Shown here one piece after another: positions 1-5,297 of a DNA stretch of 7,234 nucleotides. The DNA comes from Oscillospiraceae bacterium (GTDB lineage: Bacteria > Bacillota > Clostridia > Oscillospirales > Oscillospiraceae), in contig JAFYUG010000211.1 in the NCBI GenBank assembly GCA_017558545.1, positions 1 through 7,234 on the forward strand, read 5' to 3'. Below the pieces are notes generated by a model. The model did not search any database. It was not told where the DNA came from and saw only the letters and a list, made by a program, of their open reading frames with translations. The number at the start of each line of letters is the position of its first letter. Position 1 is the stretch's first letter. The translations under genes and the position numbers were made by a program.

Positions 1-396
1 GGCCTCGTCGCTATCCCCATGATAAACGGAAAATACCGCCTTGGGATTGATTTCGCGGTAGGAGGACATGAATTTGGACAAATACAGCTGGGAGGGAACT
101 GTTGAGCTTGCAATGGAGATGGAGGGGATAGCATTTTGCTGTGCATCCACAACCGCCTTCACCGCCTCTTCGCGAAGCTGCAATATCTTCTCCGAGTAGG
201 CAAACAGCATTTCTCCCGCCGCAGTGGGAATGGTCTCCCTGCCGTTTCGCAGAAAGAGCTTGGTATTAAGCTCCTGCTCCAGGGAGGCTATGTGGGCGCT
301 TACTGTCGGCTGGGACAAATATAGAAAATCTGCCGCTTTCGAGAAGCTGGAATATTTAACTACGGCACTGAATGCCTCAAGCTGTTTATAATCCAT
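1..396 (-). CDS. LysR-family transcriptional regulator, probably selenium-metabolism-associated (N-terminal part, cut by window edge)
   Basis: The minus-strand frame opens at an ATG (396-394) and stays open to the window edge, giving 132 residues of a protein normally near 300. It starts MDYKQLEAFSAVVKYSSFSK, the classic LysR N-terminus. The winged helix-turn-helix follows at about residues 18-43, with AADFLYLSQPTVSAHIASLE as its recognition region, then LFLR at 47-50. A linker helix leads at about residue 92 into the start of the periplasmic-binding-like effector domain (SISIASSTVPSQLYL). A Shine-Dalgarno GAAGAGG lies 5 nt upstream of the ATG. The gene is divergent from selD, the usual position for a LysR regulator acting on its neighbour. 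A LysR subfamily is known to accompany selD/selA/selB in clostridia, so a role in controlling selenium genes is a reasonable inference from context. The effector is unknown. The LysR call is secure; the target is inferred. Confidence 0.93.
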   Translation of the reverse strand, partial: MDYKQLEAFSAVVKYSSFSKAADFLYLSQPTVSAHIASLEQELNTKLFLRNGRETIPTAAGEMLFAYSEKILQLREEAVKAVVDAQQNAIPSISIASSTVPSQLYLSKFMSSYREINPKAVFSVYHGDSDEA

Positions 397-408
397 ACAA
401 ACCTCTTC

Positions 409-437
409 TTGAAAAGTAATCTGCGCAGTGATAAAAT
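409..437 (+). promoter_or_regulatory. sigma70-type promoter of selD
   Basis: TTGAAA (409-414) and TAAAAT (432-437) are separated by exactly 17 bp. Each hexamer differs from consensus at one or two positions. Transcription would start near 443-445, leaving a leader of under 20 nt that holds only the Shine-Dalgarno GGGAGGG (447-453). The -35 box abuts the ribosome-binding site of the divergent LysR gene. The regulator's own promoter must therefore lie further right, overlapping the selD promoter or the start of selD. Confidence 0.75.
419..432. promoter_or_regulatory. candidate operator palindrome inside the selD promoter
   Basis: CTGCGCAG (421-428) is a perfect 8-bp palindrome, and the 14-bp block ATC-TGCGCAGT-GAT around it is a wider imperfect dyad. 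It fills much of the spacer between the selD -35 and -10 boxes, in the short region shared with the divergent LysR gene. LysR proteins autoregulate from sites in such divergent spacers. The usual T-N11-A symmetry is not clear here, so assignment to this regulator is an inference from position. An 8-bp palindrome alone could arise by chance. Confidence 0.3.
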
Positions 438-460
438 CTGACAAAAGGGAGGGATACTCA

Positions 461-1522
461 ATGGTAAAAGAACCTAAACTCACCAGCCTTACCGCCGCTG
501 CCGGTTGAGCAGCAAAATTGGGGCCGGGTGCTCTTACGGAAATTTTGCAGGGATTGCCTAATGTGCTGTCTGAATCCTTGCTCGTTGGTTTTGATACCTC
601 CGACGATGCTTGCGTTTACAAGGTAAGCGATGATAAGGCCGTAATACAGACAGTGGACTTCTTCACACCAATAACCGATGACCCTTATATGTTCGGTCAG
701 ATAGCCGCCGCAAATGCTCTCAGCGATGTGTATGCAATGGGCGGCACTCCCGCTCTTGCCATGAATTTGCTGTGCGTTCCAAACTGCCTATCCAAGGACA
801 CCATCAGAGAAATTCTCCGCGGCGGACACGACAAAGCTGTGGAGGCCGGATGCGTTATCGCCGGCGGCCACACAATTCAGGATAGCGAACCTAAATATGG
901 CTTATGCGTAACCGGTTTTGTTCATCCCGATCACATACTCAAAAATGTTGGCGCGATGGCCGGCGACGTGCTTATTCTCACAAAGCCCATCGGAAGCGGC
1001 ATAATCGTAACCGCCAAAAAGGCTGAGCTTGTATCCGATGAGGATTATATGGCGGCCGCAAATTATATGCGCCGACTGAACAAGTGGGCCGGCGAAAGCA
1101 TTCAAAAATTTGGCTGCATTCACGCCTGCACGGATATAACCGGATTTGGCTTGGGCGGCCACGCTCTTGAGGTTGCCCGCGGCAGCAATGTTACCATCCT
1201 CATAGACAGTGCAAAGCTGCCCATTATGGACGGCGCTCTTGAAATGGCGGAAATGGGCATGGTGCCGGGAGGCGCATATCGCAACGCCGACTATGCAAGG
1301 GAATATGTGACTATCTCCGAAAATGTTGACGAGGCATATTCCGACATAATATTTGACCCTCAAACTTCTGGCGGCTTATTGGTGGCTCTGCCTGAAAGCG
1401 AAGCTGCGGAACTTCTTTCCCGGCTTAGAAAGACCGATCCCGCATCATGCATTGTGGGAAAAGTTCTGCCCAAGGGAGAAAAGCCCCTTATCATTGTTAA
1501 AGGCATAGCAGAAAGCAAATAA
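461..1522 (+). CDS. selD: Selenide, water dikinase (selenophosphate synthetase), Sec-containing form
   Basis: Makes selenophosphate, the selenium donor for SelA, from selenide and ATP. The reading frame starts at ATG 461, 8 nt after a GGAGG site, and has 353 codons (E. coli SelD is 347 residues). Codon 16 (506-508) is TGA, in the context GUAAK, which aligns with E. coli GCGCK: the TGA replaces catalytic Cys17 and Lys19 matches essential Lys20. It is therefore best read as selenocysteine. Downstream the frame is intact, with the ATP/metal motifs DTSDDA (45-50), NALSDVYAMGG (around Asp89), GGHTI, the TDITGFGLGGHALE block, and FDPQTSGGLL near the C-terminus. The AIRS/PurM-like fold spans the protein. 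Starting at TTG 518 instead would remove the catalytic loop. The gene has its own promoter, is divergent from the LysR gene, and converges on selC. A Sec-containing SelD is a known variant; what is seen here is the TGA, its alignment and the SECIS-like hairpin after it. Confidence 0.97.
506..548 (+). promoter_or_regulatory. Sec UGA codon and bacterial SECIS element of selD
   Basis: Directly after the UGA (506-508) lies a perfect 8-bp stem, GCAAAATT (512-519) with AATTTTGC (541-548). The 21-nt interior can fold a smaller upper helix, either 524-526 with 537-539 or 520-524 with 530-534. Both options leave G528 and U529 unpaired in the apical loop. Counting the U of UGA as 1, these are positions 23 and 24, the same positions as the G23-U24 pair that SelB contacts in the E. 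coli fdhF SECIS. The loop reads GGU in both. The bulged U17 of fdhF is not present (position 17 is G522). The element would recruit SelB with Sec-tRNA to the UGA. The fold was drawn by eye, without energy calculation. Confidence 0.82.
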
Positions 1523-1559
1523 AAAAAGGACCGACATATTTTATGTCGGTCCTTTTTTT
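1521..1559. terminator. bidirectional Rho-independent terminator between selD and selC
   Basis: GGACCGACATA (1528-1538) pairs perfectly over 11 bp with TATGTCGGTCC (1542-1552) around a TTT loop. An A-run lies on the left and seven Ts on the right (1553-1559), so the hairpin works in both directions. It ends selD transcripts (stop codon ends at 1522) and selC transcripts arriving from the other side. The T-run touches the last base of the selC CCA end, so there is no slack between the two convergent units. Confidence 0.92.
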
Positions 1560-1655
1560 GGCGGAAGCACGTGGGGATCGAACCCACCTAGACAGCTTTT
1601 AACCATCCTCAACGGTTTTGAAGACCGCGGGGCACACCAGCACCCATCTGCTCCC
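1559..1655 (-). tRNA. selC: tRNA-Sec (UCA anticodon), CCA encoded
   Basis: The 97-nt gene has the architecture particular to bacterial tRNA(Sec). It has a long acceptor arm (1655-1648 with 1570-1563), a 6-bp D stem GGGTGC/GTGCCC with a 4-nt loop TGGT (1645-1630), and a 5-bp anticodon stem (1628-1624 with 1616-1612) with loop CTTCAAA. The anticodon TCA is at 1621-1619. A long variable arm (about 1611-1588) and a T arm GTGGG-TTCGATC-CCCAC (1587-1571) follow. The discriminator is G73 (1562), followed by an encoded CCA (1561-1559). It is first charged with serine by SerRS, converted to Sec by SelA, and delivered by SelB. Two oddities in the acceptor arm: pair 3:70 is G:U, and the eighth pair (G1648 with G1570) is a mismatch. 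The gene has its own promoter and shares a terminator with selD. Confidence 0.97.
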
Positions 1656-1678
1656 ATATATTCAAATCGAACACGACG

Positions 1679-1707
1679 ATTTTACCATATTGTATGCTTT
1701 TAATCAA
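1679..1707 (-). promoter_or_regulatory. sigma70-type promoter of selC
   Basis: Reading the minus strand, TTGATT (1707-1702) and TAAAAT (1684-1679) are separated by exactly 17 bp. The start site would fall near 1672, about 17 nt before the mature tRNA 5' end at 1655. The promoter lies downstream of the selB terminator, so selC is a separate transcription unit although it is co-oriented with selA and selB. Its -10 hexamer and spacing are identical to those of the selD promoter. Confidence 0.72.
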
Positions 1708-1735
1708 GCTGTATTTGCCTCTCTCCTCCCCTCTC

Positions 1736-1782
1736 CCATAAAAACAGAAAAACCCGGCAACACCCGCCTTGCTGCCGGGTTT
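1736..1782 (-). terminator. Rho-independent terminator of the selA-selB transcript
   Basis: On the minus strand a 10-bp GC-rich stem is formed by 1782-1773 (AAACCCGGCA) and 1759-1750 (TGCCGGGTTT), with a 13-nt loop. It is followed by TTTT-C-TG-TTTTT, continuing the U-rich tract. The plus strand has no T-run after the hairpin, so it acts only on minus-strand transcripts. It lies about 80 nt past the selB stop codon and ahead of the selC promoter. The 205 bp between selB and selC hold this terminator and that promoter; I see no gene in the rest (1783-1860). Confidence 0.88.
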
Positions 1783-1860
1783 CCTGCTAAAAAAAGAAAA
1801 TGGAGGATGAAGAAAAGTTAAATTGATATTTTCCCTTGAAAAGTCTGATTGCCGCTTTTA

Positions 1861-3774
1861 TTAAATTCCCTTTGCAATCAGACGTCGTGAAGCGCCATCA
1901 TATCTGGTTATTTTCATCTTGTCGAAGTGCTCCATAAGCGCCATGGCATATTTTCGGGATGTTTTCAGGAAATCTCTATAATAGGCCAAACTTACCTCTT
2001 CGCTATCCTTGAAGCATTCCAAAAGCTTTGCAAAGGCTTCATCATAGGAGTCCTTGAATATGCAAAGCTGAGGGGCAATGGAAACAAGCATTCCCGACGA
2101 GAGCATACTTTCAAAAACTTTCTTGGCATCGTCCCTCTCCTTGGGAGGGAACATGGCTATCACTTCGTCGGAATTGGGCACTTCCAAACGCCATTGGGTA
2201 TACATATCCAGAATTTTTTTATATATGGCATTCTGTCTTTTGGTAAATTCTATCTTGAAATCATGGAGAGCAGCTGTGTCCGCAGATATGCGTATCTTCT
2301 CTTCGGCGGCAAAAATCTTCAATATTGCGTCGCACTCGGCCTTGCCCAAGGTTTTGAAAAGCTTCTGGCGCAGCGCAGGCAGACGCATACCCGCATGAAG
2401 AGGATTGGCAGCATGGTAATCCTGAAGAATTTTTTTGCAGCTCAGCCACAGAGAATCCAGACTTGACGCCGCAATATAAGCATCGGGACGCGCCTCCACA
2501 ATCACTCCGCGGCTTACAAGGCTGTGTATCTCATCGATAATATCTTCATGCTGCAAGTTGAGCACCTTGGCCAGCTGAGCAGCATTGGGCATAGCGAAGC
2601 CATGCTCCGCTATTAGCTGCACAAGCTTCTTTTCCAGGGAGCCGTTTTCTCTGACCTTCAAGCCGTCAATAACGCTCTTCTGGTTTCTTTTATGCTTGGC
2701 AGGATTATCATCCAGCACCACGCCTCCGCCTATTGTTTCCAGAGGGGAGAGAAATCTGACAACAAAGGGGTCTCCAATCTTACTGGGAAGAGCCTCCTTC
2801 ATTCTGAACTGAGCATAGCAGCTCTCCCCCGGCTTAAGCATATCCCTATCCAGAAGAACAACCTTTGCCAGCAATTCCCGAGAGCCGTGGTACAAATGAA
2901 GCATAGACCCATTTTTCACAGTTCTTTTACTGTTGGGCAGCAAATCCAGACGGACATCAAGCAAAAGGGACGTATTCAGGCTGCCCTGCTTCGCAACCAC
3001 ATCTCCACGGGCAATTTCATCTCTTTTAATGCCCGCAAGGTTAATTGCAACGCGCTGTCCCGAGCTTGCTGCAGCCACATCTTTTCCGTGGACCTGCAGG
3101 GAGCGCACCTTCGCCGTGCAGCCCGAAGGGGATATTTCCGCAATATCGCCCACAGAGACAACGCCTTCTATCAAAGTTCCCGTTACCACGGTTCCAAAGC
3201 CATCAACGGGGAAAACGCGGTCAACCGGAAGGCGAAAGGGGATTTTCAGGTTTTTATCCTCGGTGGCCAAAACAAGCCTGCGGATTTCCTCTTTCAGCCG
3301 CTCCAATCCCTCTCCCGTATGGGCAGACACCGCAACAATGGGCTTGCCTTCCAAAAATGTGCCTTTAACCAAGGCGCTGATTTCTTCGCGGACAAGTTCT
3401 ATCCACTCGTCATCAACCATATCCTTCTTGCTTATGACCACAAGGCCATCCTTAATGCCAAGTATGCGCAGGATATTCAGATGTTCCACGGTTTGAGGCA
3501 TAACGCTCTCATTGGCGGCAACCACCAGCATACCAAGGTCAATGCCGCCGGCGCCGGCCAGCATATTTTTAATAAATTTTTCATGGCCGGGCACATCAAC
3601 AATTCCAACTCTCAGGCCATCTGAAAAGTCCAGATGTGCAAAACCCAGTTCAATGGTAATTCCGCGTCTTTTTTCCTCTATTAATCTATCCGTGTCTATG
3701 CCTGTAAGGGCATGGATAAGAGCTGTTTTTCCGTGGTCCACATGGCCGGCAGTCCCCAGAATAACATTTTTCAT
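1861..3774 (-). CDS. selB: Selenocysteine-specific translation elongation factor SelB
   Basis: The GTPase that carries Sec-tRNA(Sec) to the ribosome and binds the SECIS hairpin in place of EF-Tu. The protein has 637 residues (Moorella 634, E. coli 614). The N-terminal GTPase domain has G1 GHVDHGKT (10-17), the switch I segment RRGITIELGFA (36-46), G3 DVPGHEKF (60-67) and G4 SKKD (115-118; SelB proteins often depart from NKxD here). EF-Tu-like beta-barrel domains 2 and 3 follow to about residue 370. The rest is a chain of winged-helix domains, ending in the SelB signature TSRKYAMALMEHFDK (about 605-619), which contacts SECIS RNA. The start is ATG 3774-3772: it gives the conserved MKNVILGTAGH, has GGAGGT 6 nt upstream, and overlaps the selA stop as ATGA, implying translational coupling. 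An ATG 45 nt further upstream only adds residues encoded inside selA. Confidence 0.98.
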   Translation of the reverse strand: MKNVILGTAGHVDHGKTALIHALTGIDTDRLIEEKRRGITIELGFAHLDFSDGLRVGIVDVPGHEKFIKNMLAGAGGIDLGMLVVAANESVMPQTVEHLNILRILGIKDGLVVISKKDMVDDEWIELVREEISALVKGTFLEGKPIVAVSAHTGEGLERLKEEIRRLVLATEDKNLKIPFRLPVDRVFPVDGFGTVVTGTLIEGVVSVGDIAEISPSGCTAKVRSLQVHGKDVAAASSGQRVAINLAGIKRDEIARGDVVAKQGSLNTSLLLDVRLDLLPNSKRTVKNGSMLHLYHGSRELLAKVVLLDRDMLKPGESCYAQFRMKEALPSKIGDPFVVRFLSPLETIGGGVVLDDNPAKHKRNQKSVIDGLKVRENGSLEKKLVQLIAEHGFAMPNAAQLAKVLNLQHEDIIDEIHSLVSRGVIVEARPDAYIAASSLDSLWLSCKKILQDYHAANPLHAGMRLPALRQKLFKTLGKAECDAILKIFAAEEKIRISADTAALHDFKIEFTKRQNAIYKKILDMYTQWRLEVPNSDEVIAMFPPKERDDAKKVFESMLSSGMLVSIAPQLCIFKDSYDEAFAKLLECFKDSEEVSLAYYRDFLKTSRKYAMALMEHFDKMKITRYDGASRRLIAKGI

Positions 3775-5144
3775 GCCAGCACCTCCGCCAGGGTTTCGGC
3801 CACCGGCTTCATTTCGCAATCGAATATAGTGCGCACATCAAGGCAGAAGCGGTCGTTTATAATTCTGCCCACTATTGCCTGATCGGCCATGCGAAGACGG
3901 CCTTCAATGGTGTCGGGCGAAAGGGTGGAATTGATTGCAAGGCCCCAGCCATCCAGCTCCGTGGCAGGAGCAGAGCCGCCTCCAACCTGTCCTCTCAGCT
4001 CAATCACCTCCGCAGACACTCCGTATTCACCCAGCATTTCAAGCAGACACACAGCCTTATCCTTCAGCTGCTGAGAGCTTGCGCAGAGCATGGAGATAAT
4101 AGGAATATCGCTTTCCGGATTGCCGTAGAGATATGTGCGCAAAGTTGCCTCCAAGGCGGCAAGGGTCATTTTGTCAACTCGCATTGCACGCAAAAGAGGA
4201 TGCTTTTTGATTATGTCCAGATATATTTTCCTGCCAACGATAATTCCCGCCTGAGGGCCGCCCAAAAGCTTGTCCCCGCTGAAGCACATAATGTCCACTC
4301 CGCATTTTATGCTTGCAGCCACATTGGGCTCATCATGTATGCCGTATTTTTCGGGGGGATACATTGCGCCGCTGCCAAGGTCCTCAATGAGAGGAAGTCC
4401 CTTTTCGTGAGCCAGCTCCGCCAGCTTATCAAGGGAAACGGACTCGGTGAAGCCTATTACTCGGAAGTTGCTTGTATGCACCTTCATCAGGGCAAAGGTA
4501 TTATCGTTTATGGCATTCTCATAATCCCGCAAATGGGTTTTATTCGTTGTTCCAACTTCTTTAAGGATGCAGCCGCAGCTTTCCATAATATCCGGCACGC
4601 GGAAGGAGCCGCCTATTTCCACCAGCTCTCCGCGGGAGACCACAGCCTCCCTGCCCTTGCCCAGCGCGCTTAGAATAAGCAGCACGGCTGCGGCGTTGTT
4701 ATTAACCACAATGGCAGACTCGGCACCGGTGAGCTCCTGCAAAAGGGGCTCAACATGGCTATAGCGGCTTCCGCGCTTTCCCTCAAGCAAATCATACTCC
4801 AGAGAGGAATAGGAGGAAGCGGCTTCATTAACGGCCTCTATTGCCGCCTTGGATAATGGCGCGCGACCAAAATTTGTATGGAGCACCACGCCGGTTCCGT
4901 TTATAACAGAACGCAAACCGGACTTATCTGTCTTTTTTATCGTGCGGAACACGGAAGAAATTATTTCCTCGCGAGGCGGCAGGGCTGCCAAGCTTCCATT
5001 GGCAATATTCTGCCGAATTTCGTTCAGCACGATTCGTATACTGTTAACCAGCAGTTTATGAGGAACGGAAATTTCAGCAAATTCCTGAGAATTCAGAAGC
5101 TCATCAACCTTGGGAATGGATTTGAAAAGTTGACTGGTTTGCAT
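3771..5144 (-). CDS. selA: L-seryl-tRNA(Sec) selenium transferase (selenocysteine synthase)
   Basis: A cytoplasmic PLP enzyme, a ring-shaped homodecamer in characterised bacteria, that converts Ser-tRNA(Sec) to Sec-tRNA(Sec) using selenophosphate. It has 457 residues against 463 in E. coli. Visible features are the N-terminal tRNA-binding region with VDELL and INGTGVVLHTNFGRAPLS (81-98), VNNNAAAVLL in the cofactor site (147-156), LIEDLGSGA (252-260), and CFSGDKLLGGPQAG (287-300), where Lys292 is the predicted Schiff-base lysine. The C-terminal QVGGGSAPATELDG motif is also present. The start is ATG 5144-5142, with GAGGT 7 nt upstream. The frame is open further, to 5204 and beyond, but that extension is hydrophobic and T-rich and is not SelA-like. 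The stop overlaps the selB start by 4 nt. The 153-bp spacer from grdD contains a long inverted repeat, and I see no convincing sigma70 promoter in it, so read-through from grd is possible. Confidence 0.98.
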   Translation of the reverse strand: MQTSQLFKSIPKVDELLNSQEFAEISVPHKLLVNSIRIVLNEIRQNIANGSLAALPPREEIISSVFRTIKKTDKSGLRSVINGTGVVLHTNFGRAPLSKAAIEAVNEAASSYSSLEYDLLEGKRGSRYSHVEPLLQELTGAESAIVVNNNAAAVLLILSALGKGREAVVSRGELVEIGGSFRVPDIMESCGCILKEVGTTNKTHLRDYENAINDNTFALMKVHTSNFRVIGFTESVSLDKLAELAHEKGLPLIEDLGSGAMYPPEKYGIHDEPNVAASIKCGVDIMCFSGDKLLGGPQAGIIVGRKIYLDIIKKHPLLRAMRVDKMTLAALEATLRTYLYGNPESDIPIISMLCASSQQLKDKAVCLLEMLGEYGVSAEVIELRGQVGGGSAPATELDGWGLAINSTLSPDTIEGRLRMADQAIVGRIINDRFCLDVRTIFDCEMKPVAETLAEVLA

Positions 5145-5197
5145 AGAAAATACCTCGTGAATAAATACGCAATACACGGTAAAAAACGAATATAAAA

Positions 5198-5288
5198 TGT
5201 GCAAGAGGATTAGTGCGGAACAAAATAGGAGAATACAAGTTCATCAACTGAAAGAAAATGTACCAAAAACCATTAATCCTCTTGCACA
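5198..5288. repeat. perfect 15-bp inverted repeat in the grdD-selA spacer (candidate leader hairpin, attenuator or terminator)
   Basis: The arms 5198-5212 (TGTGCAAGAGGATTA) and 5274-5288 (TAATCCTCTTGCACA) are exact reverse complements separated by 61 nt. In a minus-strand transcript from grdD towards selA the arms would form a long hairpin. It would be followed by a U-rich stretch (TTTTATATTCGTTTTTT in the bases below 5197), so it could act as a large-looped terminator of the grd transcript or as an attenuator of selA. The upstream arm contains an AGAGG site just before a tiny ORF. A miniature inverted-repeat element is an alternative, but I see no clear target-site duplication. The repeat is certain; its role is not. 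Confidence 0.75.
5244..5273 (-). CDS. candidate 9-codon leader ORF ahead of selA, ending in UGA
   Basis: An ATG at 5273-5271 follows AGAGG (5282-5278) with a 4-nt gap and encodes MVFGTFSFS, then TGA (5246-5244) and a second TGA (5243-5241). It sits in the loop of the 15-bp inverted repeat, and its ribosome-binding site lies within the first arm. It is in frame with selA (ATG 129 nt downstream), and no TAA or TAG intervenes. It could be a leader peptide sensing Sec-tRNA or ribosome supply, or chance in AT-rich spacer. I could not draw a convincing SECIS after the UGA codons. Only the ORF, its site and its frame are seen; function is speculative. Confidence 0.2.
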   Translation of the reverse strand: MVFGTFSFS

Positions 5289-5297
5289 GGGAAAAGG

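Noticed and set aside
518..1522. selD starting at TTG 518 as an ordinary non-Sec protein, or selD as a pseudogene broken by TGA
   Set aside because: ATG 461 has a strong ribosome-binding site, and codons 1-19 align with the SelD catalytic loop. The TGA replaces the catalytic Cys and is followed by a SECIS-like hairpin, and Sec machinery genes surround it.
1618..1821. 67-codon plus-strand ORF across selC
   Set aside because: It overlaps the tRNA gene, the selC promoter and the selB terminator, and its sequence is low in protein character.
1835..1844. 10-mer CTTGAAAAGT after selB, also present at 408-417 in the selD promoter
   Set aside because: It is short, AT-rich and lacks matching flanking context; no TAAAAT follows at 17 bp here. 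A chance repeat is the simpler view.
2692..3624. 310-codon plus-strand ORF opposite selB, and other long antisense frames over selB, selA and selD
   Set aside because: They are shadows of well-identified genes on the other strand, with no recognisable motifs or ribosome-binding context.
3775..3819. selB start 15 codons upstream, at ATG 3819
   Set aside because: The added residues lie inside selA coding sequence and do not resemble SelB. The ATG at 3774 has GGAGGT at 6 nt and gives the conserved N-terminus.
5145..5204. selA start 20 codons upstream
   Set aside because: The codon at 5204 is TTG without a good ribosome-binding site, and the added residues are hydrophobic and T-rich. ATG 5144 has GAGGT at 7 nt and gives a family-length protein.
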